Below the pieces are notes generated by a model, which ran no database searches, was not told the DNA's origin, and saw only the letters and a list, made by a program, of their open reading frames with translations. DNA of 64,000 nt from Nocardia pseudovaccinii NBRC 100343 (GTDB taxonomy: Bacteria; Actinomycetota; Actinomycetes; Mycobacteriales; Mycobacteriaceae), in contig NZ_BDBY01000043.1 in assembly GCF_001613225.1 (NCBI RefSeq), positions 28,205-92,204 on the forward strand. The letters are read 5' to 3'. Positions 51,302 through 60,753 of the stretch are shown piece by piece. The position numbers and the translations under genes were made by a program. The stretch's first letter is position 1; each line of letters opens with the position of its first letter.

Positions 51302-52338
51302 CGGCCCACCTCTGCGGCCTGGCCGAGCAGGATCGTCGACAGCACCGGCACTCCACTGAGCGTGACCTTCAGATTCAGCGTCGGGCCGTCCGGGCCGTCG
51401 GTCATGGCCGCCCCCAGCCGGGTGAGCAGTTCGCGCAGATCCGCACCCGACTGTTGCGGTGTGGATACCGTGCTGCTCAGGGCTGCAAAGAGAGGAACCA
51501 GGTAGTCGACGTACTGGTTCAGATATTGCTGCGCGGTCGAGCTGGTGCGTGCGGCCCCCGGAAGCAGATCGTTGGCGATCGCGGCGACCGTCTTGTCGAA
51601 GGCCGCTCGATCGGTGCGCAGTGCCTCGATGTGGTTCAGGTTGTCGAAGAGCTGGATGGTGCCGGTCAGGAAGGGTGGCAGCCCGGCCAGTGTCGCGGCG
51701 TATTCCCCGATCAGATAGGACGGGGCGTACCGCTGAGTGTCGGCGATGCTGCGAGCGGTGGTCACCATGGCCTCCAAAATCGGTGTGAAGGCCTTCGAGG
51801 CGGTACTCACCTGCCGCAACGTATCGGCCAGTTCGGGCGTCACCACCTGGTTGGCGGTCTGGCTCAGCTGCCGCAGCAGCGCCCCCATGGTGGCGTCGGA
51901 CATCCGGTCGGCCGCACCGGCGGTCAGTTCGATCACCGCGCCGGAGTGCAACGGACGTCCGCCCGCCCCGCGCTCGATATCGAGTTCACTGATGCCGAAC
52001 AGATTGCCGGGCGCCGCCAGTAGGGACAGCGAATCGGTGACCCCGGGCATGCGGGATTGATTCAGCGCCAGGATCATTCGCAGCCGACCGGGCCCGGCAC
52101 TGTGGATGGACTCCACCGAGCCCACCTTCAGGCCGTCCAGCCGCACATCCGATCCGGTGACGATGCCGTCGCCCAGTTGCTCGGCGACCACCTGCACGCG
52201 CAGGATGTCATCGGTCCGCAGGCACCGGCAGCAGGTCCACGCGATCAGCGCGACCGCGACAATCACCGCGGCAGTCACACCGGTGCGGCGTGATGTTCGC
52301 GAATCCATTGCCACGCCGGGCATTCCGTAAATCGCCAT
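51298..52338 (-). CDS. mceA: MCE family protein, first of operon (MceA position)
   Basis: The start at 52338 (MAIYGMPGVAMDSR) lies 5 bp after the yrbEB stop; ATGs at 52323 and 52308 are alternatives. A membrane anchor (VTAAVIVAVALIAWTC) and an MCE domain (TGSDVRLDGLKVGSVESIH, LLAAPGNLFGISELDI) are followed by a helical region. 346 residues. The second Cys pair next to the anchor (CCRC) is unusual for this position. Confidence 0.82.
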   Translation of the reverse strand: MAIYGMPGVAMDSRTSRRTGVTAAVIVAVALIAWTCCRCLRTDDILRVQVVAEQLGDGIVTGSDVRLDGLKVGSVESIHSAGPGRLRMILALNQSRMPGVTDSLSLLAAPGNLFGISELDIERGAGGRPLHSGAVIELTAGAADRMSDATMGALLRQLSQTANQVVTPELADTLRQVSTASKAFTPILEAMVTTARSIADTQRYAPSYLIGEYAATLAGLPPFLTGTIQLFDNLNHIEALRTDRAAFDKTVAAIANDLLPGAARTSSTAQQYLNQYVDYLVPLFAALSSTVSTPQQSGADLRELLTRLGAAMTDGPDGPTLNLKVTLSGVPVLSTILLGQAAEVGR

Positions 52339-52343
52339 GCCCC

Positions 52344-53210
52344 TTATCCCGTGAATTCGATCGAGGAGTGCAAGCCCCACAGCGCGATGGACAACACCAT
52401 GTCGAGGGCGATGATGGCGACGAAGCTCGCCCGCACCGCCCGCCCGCAGGCGATGCCAACCCCTTCGGGGCCGCCGGTCGCGAAAAAGCCCTGATAGCAA
52501 TGGATCAGAATGACCGCGGTGGTGAACACCACCACCTTGATCACCGCCGCGACCATGTCCCAGCCGGAGACGAACTGGAAGAAGTAGTGGTCGTAGACAC
52601 CGGGAGACTGACCGTGCAGCGTCACCACCACCATCTGGCAGGACAGATAGGCCAGGATCAGCGCGACCAGGAAGGTCGGCACGATCGCTACCGCCCCGGC
52701 GATCACCCGGGTGGTCACTACGAGCGGAATCGACCGCAGGCCAAGGGATTCGATGGCGTCGATCTCCTCGGCGATGCGCATGGACCCGATCTCGGCGGTC
52801 ATGCGGCAGCCGGCCTGCGCGGCGAATCCGATGCCCGCGGCGATGGGCGCGAGTTCCCGGGTGTTGGCGAAGGAGGAGACGATACCGGTCAGTGGCCCCA
52901 TGCCCAGCATGTCCAGGGTGGCGAAGGATTCGATGCCCACCCCCACGCCCATGGCGATGCCGAGCACTGCCAGCATGGGCACCGTGCCACCACCGACGAT
53001 CACCGAACCGCGGCCCCAGGTCATATCGGTGATGACCCGCATGGTCTGCGTGCCGTAGTGGCTCGACGTCAGCGGGATGGACCGGAATACCTGCCAGACG
53101 AACCCGAGCACGAAGCCGAAGTTCTCCAGCGGAGTCCAGACCCGCTGCCGTGACCGGGCCGCGTGGAAGAGCCAGCGCAGTCCTTTCGGGGAGTACTCGG
53201 TCGCCACCAT
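52344..53210 (-). CDS. yrbEB: YrbE/MlaE-type permease B of the mce operon
   Basis: The ATG at 53210 overlaps the stop of yrbEA by one base, giving 288 residues (MVATEYSPKGLRWLF...). Several transmembrane helices and the MlaE-family block (ELAPIAAGIGFAAQAGCRMT, EEIDAIESLGL) are present. It pairs with YrbEA as the inner-membrane part of an Mce lipid importer, energised by an MlaF-type ATPase that is not encoded here. Confidence 0.9.
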   Translation of the reverse strand: MVATEYSPKGLRWLFHAARSRQRVWTPLENFGFVLGFVWQVFRSIPLTSSHYGTQTMRVITDMTWGRGSVIVGGGTVPMLAVLGIAMGVGVGIESFATLDMLGMGPLTGIVSSFANTRELAPIAAGIGFAAQAGCRMTAEIGSMRIAEEIDAIESLGLRSIPLVVTTRVIAGAVAIVPTFLVALILAYLSCQMVVVTLHGQSPGVYDHYFFQFVSGWDMVAAVIKVVVFTTAVILIHCYQGFFATGGPEGVGIACGRAVRASFVAIIALDMVLSIALWGLHSSIEFTG

Positions 53211-53995
53211 CAGGCCAACCTCACCGGCAGGAACATGGCGGTCAGCTGGGTGAGCGCCACATTGGCGACCACGATCCCCAGCACCGAGAGCACCACCGCC
53301 GCGTTCACGCCGTCGGCCACACCGCGTGGGCCGCCCTTGGCCTCCAGCCCGCGCTGACACGCAACAGTCACGACGATCAACCCGAACAGCACCGACTTGC
53401 CCAGCGACACAGCCACATCCGCGACGACAGTGAACGAGCCGAAGGTCAGCCAGTAGCTGCCGGAGGTAACACCCTGAGCGGTCACCGCGACCAGATAGCC
53501 CGCCAGGATGCCCATGAACATGATCAGGATGTTTACCAGCGGAGCAACCACCACCATGGCCACCAACCGCGGAATCACCAGGCGGCGAACGGGATCAATG
53601 CCCATTACCCGCAGGGCATCGATCTCGTCGCGGATCGTGCGCGCCCCCAGATCGGCCGCGATGGCCGAGGCCGCCGCGCCGCCGAGCAGCAGTCCCGTGG
53701 CCGTTGGCGCACCCTGTTTGATGACGCCGAGACCACCCGTAGCGCCCAGCAGCGAATCGGCGCCGATCTGATGTATCAGATTGCCCACCTGCACCGACAC
53801 GATCACGCCGAACGGAATCGCCATCAGAATGGCCGGAATCGCAGTCGTGGTGACGAAGAACCAACTCTGCCGCAATGCCTCCGACCATTTGAACCGCATC
53901 CGCGCGATGTCGACGACCGCGCCGCCGACCGCCTGCCCGAACAGATCCACCAGGCGTCCCAGTGTGCGCAGCGACGAGACGGCGGTCATCCACAT
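53210..53995 (-). CDS. yrbEA: YrbE/MlaE-type permease A of the mce operon
   Basis: 261 residues with membrane helices (FFVTTTAIPAILMAIPFGVI, LVAMVVVAPLVNILIMFMGI) and the conserved EIDALRVMGIDPVRRLVIPR loop that contacts the ATPase in MlaE-type transporters. It overlaps the hydrolase gene by 10 bp at its start. It forms the permease pair with YrbEB. Confidence 0.9.
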   Translation of the reverse strand: MWMTAVSSLRTLGRLVDLFGQAVGGAVVDIARMRFKWSEALRQSWFFVTTTAIPAILMAIPFGVIVSVQVGNLIHQIGADSLLGATGGLGVIKQGAPTATGLLLGGAAASAIAADLGARTIRDEIDALRVMGIDPVRRLVIPRLVAMVVVAPLVNILIMFMGILAGYLVAVTAQGVTSGSYWLTFGSFTVVADVAVSLGKSVLFGLIVVTVACQRGLEAKGGPRGVADGVNAAVVLSVLGIVVANVALTQLTAMFLPVRLA

Positions 53996-54978
53996 GCCTT
54001 ACCGCGGAGGCCGGTCAGCCTCCACAGTGCGGCGCTGACCGCCATCGGCTGTTCGAGCGGCGCGCAGTGGCCGCCGGGAAGTACGACCAAGCCGAGCGAA
54101 TTCGGGAATCGCGACGCCAAACGCTCGGATGCGGCGAAGCCGAGCAGCTGGTCGTCGGTACTGCCGATCACCAGCGTCGGCGCGGTCAGCCGCGAGGCAT
54201 CGAACTGACCGTCACGCAGTGCGAGCAACGTGCGGAACAATCTGCCGCGAGTAGGTGGCAGGGTCGTCAGCACCAGCTCTTGAACCAGCGCCCGCGCGGC
54301 CGGAGCAGCCGCGCGGCCGATCGCGATCGGCGAGATCAGCCCCATCCGCCGGAGCAACCGGGCGGGTACCGGGATGCCGCCGAGTGTCTTCAGCGCGATG
54401 GGCGCGAGCCGATCCACCAGCGTCGACAGCGGTTTTCGCAGGCGGCCACCGGAAATCGTCGCGGCCACACCCGTTCCGATATCGCCGGGAGTCGAGTTGA
54501 TCAGTGCGATCGAATCCGCGCGGCGCGCGACATCATCGGGATAGCGATGCGCCCACGCCTGAATCGCGATGCCGCCCATGGAATGTCCCACAATGAGCGC
54601 CCGCTCGCTTGGACCGAGCGCCGTCCGCAGCACTGCGGCGAGATCGTCGCCAAGGTGCGGCACGGTCCACCCGCCGCGCGCCGGTCGCCCGCTGCGGCCG
54701 TGACCGCGATGATCGAACGCGATGACCCGATACTCGGTCGACAGCACGGCGATCTGATTGGCCCAGAAGCGAATCCCGCAACATATTCCGTGTGACAGCA
54801 CGATCGGATAGCCGTTTTCCGGTCCGAATACCTCGGTATGGATCGACGTCCCATCGGCCGACCGCACGTCGAGCACCCGCCCCTGCGGAAACCTGTCGTA
54901 CCGCTCGAACTCATCGGAACCGGCCAATCGAGCCAGATCATGCCGACTCAGCGTCCGCCATCCAACCGACATGGTCAT
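53986..54978 (-). CDS. Alpha/beta hydrolase of the mce operon
   Basis: 330 residues with the alpha/beta-hydrolase fold: oxyanion motif LSHGICC, nucleophile Ser133 in GHSMGG, acid near Asp275 in GSTDDQLLG and His304 in PGGHCAPLEQP. No signal peptide, so it acts in the cytoplasm. It lies between the electron-transfer genes and the yrbE genes and overlaps both neighbours, so it probably acts on the imported or oxidised lipid, for example by cleaving an ester. The substrate is unknown. Confidence 0.85.
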   Translation of the reverse strand: MTMSVGWRTLSRHDLARLAGSDEFERYDRFPQGRVLDVRSADGTSIHTEVFGPENGYPIVLSHGICCGIRFWANQIAVLSTEYRVIAFDHRGHGRSGRPARGGWTVPHLGDDLAAVLRTALGPSERALIVGHSMGGIAIQAWAHRYPDDVARRADSIALINSTPGDIGTGVAATISGGRLRKPLSTLVDRLAPIALKTLGGIPVPARLLRRMGLISPIAIGRAAAPAARALVQELVLTTLPPTRGRLFRTLLALRDGQFDASRLTAPTLVIGSTDDQLLGFAASERLASRFPNSLGLVVLPGGHCAPLEQPMAVSAALWRLTGLRGKACG

Positions 54979-56258
54979 GATTTCTCCTCCAGGAGAAGGT
55001 GACTGCCTTCGGATGAGGCATCGGGGACGCTGGTCAGATCACGCTGTACTGCCCGCAGCGACAAGGCGCCGTTGATCGATGCGTAGCCGATCGTCTCCCC
55101 ACCCGCGCCGTATCGGAAGGCCGCCGGTTCGGGCCCGCCGGTTCGACCGAATCTCTTTCGCTGCCGCAGAACGAGATCCCGATGCGCTGTCAGATCGAGC
55201 GGCGTCACCTCGTGCCCAGGGGCGTCCAACGCCAGGACATCGATGTGGAGGTCCGCGCCGATCGTTGTCCAGAAGTACAGGCAGGTGTCGAACGGGGCGT
55301 CGGAACCCAGCATTGCCCGCGCCGCGTGCCTGCCCTGCGCGGCGGCGACCCGGTCGTGTTCGATTCTGACGCGACGACCGTGGCGGATGCTGTCGAACTC
55401 GCATACATCGCCTGCGGCCCAGACGTTTTCGTGACCGGTGCGCAGCGTCGCGTCGCATCGGACACCGCCGGTCGTGCCCAGCGGCAGGCCGGAACGCTTC
55501 GCGAGCGTGACCTCAGGCCGCGCACCGACGCCGACCACAACGACATCGGCGCGGAGCTCCGCGCCGTCGGCCAGGACAACTGTGCGGACCCGCTCGTCGC
55601 CGCGCAGCGACTCCACGATGCTGCCCCCGCGGATGGTGACACCCAATCGGGACAGCTCATCTGCCACGATGCTGCCCACTGCCCCACCGAGTGAACGCGC
55701 CAGCGGCGCCGACTCGGGGAAGACCATGGATGTGCGGACCCCGAGCGCGGCAATCGACGCGGCGGTCTCGGCGGCAATGAAGGAGCCGCCGATGACCACG
55801 GCATCGCGCGCGATCTGCAGGTCTTTGCGGAGGTCGTCGGCGTTCCATGTGGTGCGCAGATAGTGCACTCCATGCAGCCCGGCGCCCGGGCAATCGAGCA
55901 ATCGCACGTTGGCGCCGGTGGCCAGCAAGGCTTTTCCCCAGCGCACCGAGCGGCGGCCGATGCGAGCGGTCCCGGTCTGGAGATCGATGGCTTGGACGGG
56001 AGCGCGAAGCCAGAGCTGGACGTTGTTGTCGAGCCACCATTCCGGGGAGTGGACGGCGAGGTCGTCGGGAGCGATGCCGCCGCGCAGATAGTCTTTCGTC
56101 AGATAGAAGCGGTAGTACGGCGGATCGCTCTCCCTGGTCGCCAGCGCGATGCTGCCGCGGAAGCCTTGACGGCGCAACTCCTCCGCAGCTCCAGCGGCGG
56201 CCACGCCGCCCCCGATCAGCAGGATGTCGACCTCGCAGTCCTCGGGCAACCCGGTCAT
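54975..56258 (-). CDS. FAD-dependent NAD(P)H:rubredoxin reductase-like oxidoreductase
   Basis: The ATG at 56258 (MTGLPEDCEVDILLIGGG) lies 4 bp after the rubredoxin stop and gives 427 residues. Two dinucleotide-binding motifs (LLIGGGVAAAGAAEEL; VVIGGSFIAAETAASIA) and a C-terminal FAD site (NVWAAGDVCEF) place it in the pyridine nucleotide-disulfide/ferredoxin-rubredoxin reductase family. With the adjacent rubredoxin and desaturase-type enzyme it makes a complete electron chain from NAD(P)H. The stop overlaps the hydrolase start (ATGA). Confidence 0.87.
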   Translation of the reverse strand: MTGLPEDCEVDILLIGGGVAAAGAAEELRRQGFRGSIALATRESDPPYYRFYLTKDYLRGGIAPDDLAVHSPEWWLDNNVQLWLRAPVQAIDLQTGTARIGRRSVRWGKALLATGANVRLLDCPGAGLHGVHYLRTTWNADDLRKDLQIARDAVVIGGSFIAAETAASIAALGVRTSMVFPESAPLARSLGGAVGSIVADELSRLGVTIRGGSIVESLRGDERVRTVVLADGAELRADVVVVGVGARPEVTLAKRSGLPLGTTGGVRCDATLRTGHENVWAAGDVCEFDSIRHGRRVRIEHDRVAAAQGRHAARAMLGSDAPFDTCLYFWTTIGADLHIDVLALDAPGHEVTPLDLTAHRDLVLRQRKRFGRTGGPEPAAFRYGAGGETIGYASINGALSLRAVQRDLTSVPDASSEGSHLLLEEKS

Positions 56259-56262
56259 GCGA

Positions 56263-56445
56263 TCAGTCCTCCCACGGGACGAAGTCGACCTTGCGGGCAC
56301 CGCAGACCGGGCAGACCCAATCGTCGGGAATGTCATCGAAGGCGGTGCCCGCGGCGATCCCGCCGTCCGGGTCGCCTTCGGCAGGGTCGTAGACCATTCC
56401 GCAGCGGACGCAGACCCACAGCTGGCTGGTGGCAGTGGTGCTCAT
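56263..56445 (-). CDS. Rubredoxin
   Basis: 60 residues when started at the ATG at 56445, the standard rubredoxin length; the frame extends further upstream only into the neighbouring gene. Two Cys pairs ([12 protein letters not shown], Cys12/15; [10 protein letters not shown], Cys45/48) bind a single iron. It carries electrons from the reductase to the membrane di-iron enzyme encoded just upstream. Confidence 0.95.
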   Translation of the reverse strand: MSTTATSQLWVCVRCGMVYDPAEGDPDGGIAAGTAFDDIPDDWVCPVCGARKVDFVPWED

Positions 56446-56449
56446 CGGC

Positions 56450-57526
56450 TCAGGGCTCCATCGGCGTAGGAGCGAGACCGAATCTGTTCGCTCGCCGGAA
56501 CGTCCCGAAGTCGTCGAATCGAACACCGTTGTCGCGCAGCACCTGCTGGCAGTCCCGCTTGATCAGCTCGCGGATGTAGAACGGGTCACGAACCAGGAAG
56601 TGGTGGATCGCGTGGGTCTCACCGAAGTTGAAGCAGAATGCGTGGAACGGCTTGAGCCACTTGGCGGTCCAGACCTGCGTCTGCTGCATCACGTTGTGCG
56701 CCTGGACATCGCCGAAGTAGTGCATGTTCGAGCTCACGAAGTGCAGGCAGAACGTGCGCACCGCGTTCGGGGCCAGGATCGTGACCGCCAGGAAAGTCAG
56801 AATCCCCGCGCCCGGGATCGACGTCGGTCCGGCGAACAGTTCATAGAGGTTGATCCCGATGAACAGGTGCCACAGTGTGTAGTGGAAGACGCCGAGCGGG
56901 AAGTAGGACATGAGGTTGATGGCGGCCAGGTGCCGGGCTTCTTCGGGCGTCCGGGCCTCGTGCGCGATGTAGGTCCGCACGAGGTGGTGTGTCCGGAACG
57001 GCTTTGTGTACATGCCGAGGACCGAATCCAGCAGGCTGATCGTCCGGTGCGCACCCCAGCCCTCACCGTTGGTGATGGCACGCTCCTCGAGATCGGAGTC
57101 GGTGCCGGACACCTCGTGGTGGTGCAGGTGCAGGCGGCGGCGTACCCACGGGTTGATGGTGCTGGGCCGGAAGAACCAGACCCCGAACATCATCACGTGG
57201 TGCACCACACGGTTGTTCCGGAAGTACATCGAATGGATGAGGTCGTGCTCGAGCTCGTGCAGGATCGACAGCCAGAAGCCTGTTACCAGGATCGTCGCCC
57301 ACCAGGGCAGTACGCCGATCGCGTAGAGGTAGCCGTCGCCGAGGACACCGGCGATGGCGACCAGGAAGAAGCCGAGGCCGACTTGGTCCTGGTGTGCGGC
57401 GAGCCAGGGATGGCGGGCGCGCCACTCGTTGCCGATTTCGATCAGCGCACCACGAATGTGGGCGATCCTGTCCGCGTCCCCGGCGGCGAGGGTGCGCTCG
57501 CCGGGAAGTCGGGTTGCAATTCTCAT
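56450..57526 (-). CDS. Membrane fatty-acid-desaturase-type di-iron enzyme
   Basis: 358 residues with several membrane helices and three His clusters: HELEHD (His90-94), HLHHHE (His133-137) and HAIHH (305-309). This is the di-iron ligand set of the fatty acid desaturase/hydroxylase superfamily; it lacks the NYxEHYG and LQRHxDHH boxes of AlkB alkane hydroxylases. It should desaturate or hydroxylate a lipid using O2 and electrons from the rubredoxin next door. It is the first gene of the operon, with GAGGAGG before the ATG, divergent from a PucR-type regulator. Confidence 0.87.
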   Translation of the reverse strand: MRIATRLPGERTLAAGDADRIAHIRGALIEIGNEWRARHPWLAAHQDQVGLGFFLVAIAGVLGDGYLYAIGVLPWWATILVTGFWLSILHELEHDLIHSMYFRNNRVVHHVMMFGVWFFRPSTINPWVRRRLHLHHHEVSGTDSDLEERAITNGEGWGAHRTISLLDSVLGMYTKPFRTHHLVRTYIAHEARTPEEARHLAAINLMSYFPLGVFHYTLWHLFIGINLYELFAGPTSIPGAGILTFLAVTILAPNAVRTFCLHFVSSNMHYFGDVQAHNVMQQTQVWTAKWLKPFHAFCFNFGETHAIHHFLVRDPFYIRELIKRDCQQVLRDNGVRFDDFGTFRRANRFGLAPTPMEP

Positions 57527-57627
57527 GATTCCTCCTCAGGGAAACCCCGCCTCACAGTTTGACTGCTCTCACGAGCTAATTGCTTGGCCGATCGGAGTGA
57601 ATCTCGCATTCAGTTCATACTGAGGGT
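57527..57627. promoter_or_regulatory. Divergent promoter region between desaturase operon and PucR-type gene
   Basis: The 101-bp spacer is less GC-rich than its surroundings and must hold both promoters. A palindrome TCAGT-TCAT-ACTGA (57610-57623) sits directly before the PucR gene start and overlaps its ribosome site. It is a candidate operator for autoregulation. Confidence 0.5.
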
Positions 57628-58806
57628 GTGAATCCTGAATGGCATCGCGAGCCTCTGGTCCCCACGGATATCGCTGACGCTCTGCACGCCGAGTTGCGCG
57701 CGACGGCCGAGGACATCCTCGAAACGGTGCCGCGGCAGTTGCCGGTTTTCGCGGACCTGATCGCGGGCGATCTGGGCGAACAGGCTGCGGCGGCGATCAA
57801 GACCATGCTGGCGGGTTTCCTGGTCGTCGCGTGTGGTCCCCGACCCGGCCGGAGGGCGGTCGATCTCGCCGCCGTGCAACAGGCCGCCTACGAGCTCGGG
57901 CGGTTCGAAGCTCAGTCCGGGCGCTCGATCGACGCGATGAACGCGGCCTTCCGGCTCGGGGCGCGCATCGGCTGGCGACACTGGAGCGCCACGTCTCAGG
58001 CCCACGGCATGAGCACATCCGACATCGCGCGGTTGGCGGAACTCAACTTCGACTACATCGACAACCTCGCCGATGCCAGCGTCAGCGGCCACGCAGACGA
58101 GCTGGCCTCGGCCGGTCAGCGGCGTCAGCGACTCCGGGAACAGCTCGCCGAACAACTTCTGCTCGGCGCCGCGAGCGAGGAGGTCCTGGCAACGGCACTA
58201 CTCGCGGGCTGGCAAGCGCCCGACTCCATGGTCGCGGTCGTCCTCCCGCGCGCCGACGCGCGTAACGCCATCCCGCTTCTCGACCATCGCACACTGCAGG
58301 CGGGCGAGGACCTCCTGTCCGGCTCGCCGCGCTCGGGCCTCGCCGTGCTGCTGGTACCGGTCACCGCCGCAGTGCCCCGCGGCGACCTGATTCGGCGGCT
58401 CGCCGACATCCATGCGGCCGTCGGGCCCGAGCAACCGTGGCTGGACGTGCAGTACTCGGCCACGCTCGCCGCGCGCGCGTGGGGATGCTGCGAGCGTGGG
58501 TCGTCGCCCATCGACACCGAGAACGTATTGGCGGCGTTGGTGATCCACGCGGATCCACGGACTCGCGAACGTCAGCGCGCGGCGGCACTCGAGCCGTTCG
58601 CGCACCTGCGACCCGACACGCGGGCGCGATACGAGGAGACGCTCCATGCCTGGCTGTTGCACCAGGGGCGGCGGGAGGATGTCGCCCGCTATCTGGTCCT
58701 GCACCCCCAGACCGTGCGCTACCGAATGGATCGGATCCGCGAGATCCTCGGCGAGGATCTGACCGACCCGCAGCGAGTACTCGACCTCACGATCGCTCTC
58801 GCCTGA
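57628..58806 (+). CDS. PucR/CdaR-type transcriptional regulator
   Basis: 392 residues starting at GTG. An N-terminal sensory region (RLAELNFDYIDNLADASVSG) is followed by a central region and a C-terminal HTH of PucR type (YEETLHAWLLHQGRREDVAR, HPQTVRYRMDRIREILG). Divergent orientation next to the desaturase-mce operon makes it the likely regulator of that operon. Proteins of this type often sense a substrate and activate a neighbouring catabolic operon. It converges on the second PucR gene with only 9 bp between the stops. Confidence 0.88.
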   Translation: MNPEWHREPLVPTDIADALHAELRATAEDILETVPRQLPVFADLIAGDLGEQAAAAIKTMLAGFLVVACGPRPGRRAVDLAAVQQAAYELGRFEAQSGRSIDAMNAAFRLGARIGWRHWSATSQAHGMSTSDIARLAELNFDYIDNLADASVSGHADELASAGQRRQRLREQLAEQLLLGAASEEVLATALLAGWQAPDSMVAVVLPRADARNAIPLLDHRTLQAGEDLLSGSPRSGLAVLLVPVTAAVPRGDLIRRLADIHAAVGPEQPWLDVQYSATLAARAWGCCERGSSPIDTENVLAALVIHADPRTRERQRAAALEPFAHLRPDTRARYEETLHAWLLHQGRREDVARYLVLHPQTVRYRMDRIREILGEDLTDPQRVLDLTIALA

Positions 58807-58815
58807 GACCTCGGC

Positions 58816-60120
58816 TCACGCAGATGGTCCCGTGTCCGGCCGCCATCCGGCGAGCTGGTGCGCGCGCAGCCCGTAGCCCGTAGCCTCCGGCCGCGCGCCG
58901 TCGGCGGAGAGCTCGCGGGCCAGCAGAGCGGCCCGCATGTACGGGGTCCCGGAGGGATGGCAGGGGTCGAAGCCGATCACGGCGGCGATCCGGCGGAGTC
59001 GGTTGTCGAGGGTATTGACGTGGATGTACAGGGCTTTCGCCGAGGCGCGGCGGTTGTAATGGTTGCCGACATGGACGCGAAGGGTTTCCAGCAGCTCGGG
59101 GTACTCGTCGAGCCGATCGAGCATGGACACGAGCAGGTCGCGTCCGGGGCCTGGTCGAGACAACTGGTATTCCAGGGCCAGATCCTCGAAGCGATACAGC
59201 CCCGGCACGGCGCGAAGCCGGCACGCGACGTCGAGAAGTTGGTGCAGTTGATCGACTATTTCGGGGATGGCGCGGGTAGCAACCGTGTGCGCTGTGGCCG
59301 TAATCAGCACGTGTCCGGCCTTCGACGGCTGCGCGATCAGCGTTTCCGGATCGATGTCGGTGCATTCGGCCGGTATCAGGATGGTGCCGCCGTCGAGGCT
59401 GAGCAGGCTCAATGCCTGCTGACGACTGCGGGTCGCCAGTTCGGCCTGCACTTTGCGGAGTCGACGGCGTGAGACGACCTCGCGACTCATCCGCGAACTG
59501 TTCTCGTCCGGCTGCGGCGACAGCGAAATCGCCAGGACCGCATAGGAATCCGCAATCGCTATCCCGCTGTGCCTGGCCATCGCGCCGGTGGGGTTCCCGC
59601 TGAGCAGCGCGGTGGTCAGCGTATGCACCGCGGCGTACTGATCGTGGCCGCCGCCGCGCAGTTCCCGGTCGTAGGCCATGGTGACGATGGTGGTCAGGGT
59701 GTCGAGCATGTCGATGAGCACGAACACCGCCGAACTGGCGCCGTCGAAGTCTCGTGCCGAATTCGCGTCGCTGACGAGCCGGTGGCCGATCCGCGAGCCT
59801 TCGAAGATCGCATGCAGGACACTGTCGAGCGGGATCCCTTCCCGCGCCCATCCCGCAGCGGCCTTTTCCAAGCGGGCCATGTCCGCAGGGTTGGGCTCCA
59901 GGCCGCCGTCGAGCAGCATGCTCGCCGATTCCAGGCAGATCGCGACCACGGAGGCGAGATCGGTTCCGGCCGCCTCGGTCGGCAGCATCTTGCACGGCGC
60001 CACCTTCCCCGCGAACGATTCGACGATCCGCTCGGACAACGCCCGCACATCGCGCAGCGGCGCGGAGATCGGTTGCCCACCGGCCATCACCATCGATCGC
60101 GGTTGGTTCGAAACCACCAT
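58816..60120 (-). CDS. Second PucR/CdaR-type transcriptional regulator
   Basis: The ATG at 60120 with AAGGAG seven bases upstream gives 434 residues; the frame is open further upstream but without a better start. The N-terminal region resembles that of the first PucR gene (DMARLEKAAAGWAREGIP, LHAIFEGSRIGHRL), a GGDEF-like middle part follows, and the C-terminus has the PucR HTH (LRVHVGNHYNRRASAKALYI, HVNTLDNRLRRIAAVIG). It is probably a paralogue of the 57628 gene. Target unknown. Confidence 0.87.
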   Translation of the reverse strand: MVVSNQPRSMVMAGGQPISAPLRDVRALSERIVESFAGKVAPCKMLPTEAAGTDLASVVAICLESASMLLDGGLEPNPADMARLEKAAAGWAREGIPLDSVLHAIFEGSRIGHRLVSDANSARDFDGASSAVFVLIDMLDTLTTIVTMAYDRELRGGGHDQYAAVHTLTTALLSGNPTGAMARHSGIAIADSYAVLAISLSPQPDENSSRMSREVVSRRRLRKVQAELATRSRQQALSLLSLDGGTILIPAECTDIDPETLIAQPSKAGHVLITATAHTVATRAIPEIVDQLHQLLDVACRLRAVPGLYRFEDLALEYQLSRPGPGRDLLVSMLDRLDEYPELLETLRVHVGNHYNRRASAKALYIHVNTLDNRLRRIAAVIGFDPCHPSGTPYMRAALLARELSADGARPEATGYGLRAHQLAGWRPDTGPSA

Positions 60121-60753
60121 GACCCGCTCCTTTCCAGAATCAGCCGTAGCTGCCAACCGTGTCGCGGCGTTCCGCGGCCACATCATGCCGATCGCCGCCG
60201 AACCGGCCTTCCACTCAGCGCATCGAGAAGCCCTGAAGCGAAGACAAGAGCGCGCGATCCAACGACATGTCAGATAGTTCGTTTCGACCCGCCACCGAGA
60301 GCGAGCAGCAGAGGAGAGCGTGAAACTGTTGCAGCGCAACGGCATACACGGTCGAGAGCATGCCCGGATCGAATGCATCCCGCCACGGGAACCGTGCGAT
60401 CTGTGATCGCTCTCAGAATTGATCGCCGAAGAGTTCCGGGAATTGTGGCGCGCCACACGACCGGACTCGGTAGGCCATGGCCTCTTTCGTCATGCCATTG
60501 ACATTACTTCTCAGTAACGTAACTCAGAAGTAAGTTGACTTGAGAGTAAGTTAAGATTTTCCTGTGTGGGCGATGAGATCGGTTGCGATGCTCGGAAAGG
60601 GAGTTTGCGCGAGCCGGTTCATGGTTACAGCTAGGAGGATGCCGGTGCCGAGGACGCCACCGGCTCATGATCGGGGCTGGAGACTAGCCCGCGGGAAATG
60701 CAGTCCGCCGCTTACCTCGGCCGACTGCCACGACAGCGGAAGGAACCAGACAC
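60121..60753. other. Intergenic region with operator-like repeats
   Basis: Between the PucR-type gene and the HesB-like gene no clear gene is seen. A 28-codon frame (60319-60405, GTG behind AGAGGAGAGC) could be a leader peptide but is unsupported. Near 60504-60560 the DNA becomes AT-rich and carries the palindrome listed separately. Confidence 0.45.
60504..60556. promoter_or_regulatory. AT-rich operator-like palindrome and direct repeats
   Basis: A 30-bp near-palindrome (60504-60533) has left arm TTACTTCTCAGTAAC and a right arm whose reverse complement is TTACTTCTGAGTTAC (13 of 15 match). AGTAAGTT occurs at 60528 and again at 60545, 17 bp apart, and TTGACT (60535) is a -35-like hexamer. This looks like a binding site for a dimeric repressor. 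It most probably acts on the HesB-like gene downstream. Confidence 0.6.

Noticed and set aside
56450..57526. AlkB-type alkane hydroxylase
   Set aside because: The rubredoxin neighbour suggested it, but the His boxes fit the fatty acid desaturase family and the AlkB-specific boxes are missing.
60319..60405. 28-codon frame with a ribosome-site-like sequence
   Set aside because: Too short and without recognisable features; mentioned only as a possible leader peptide.
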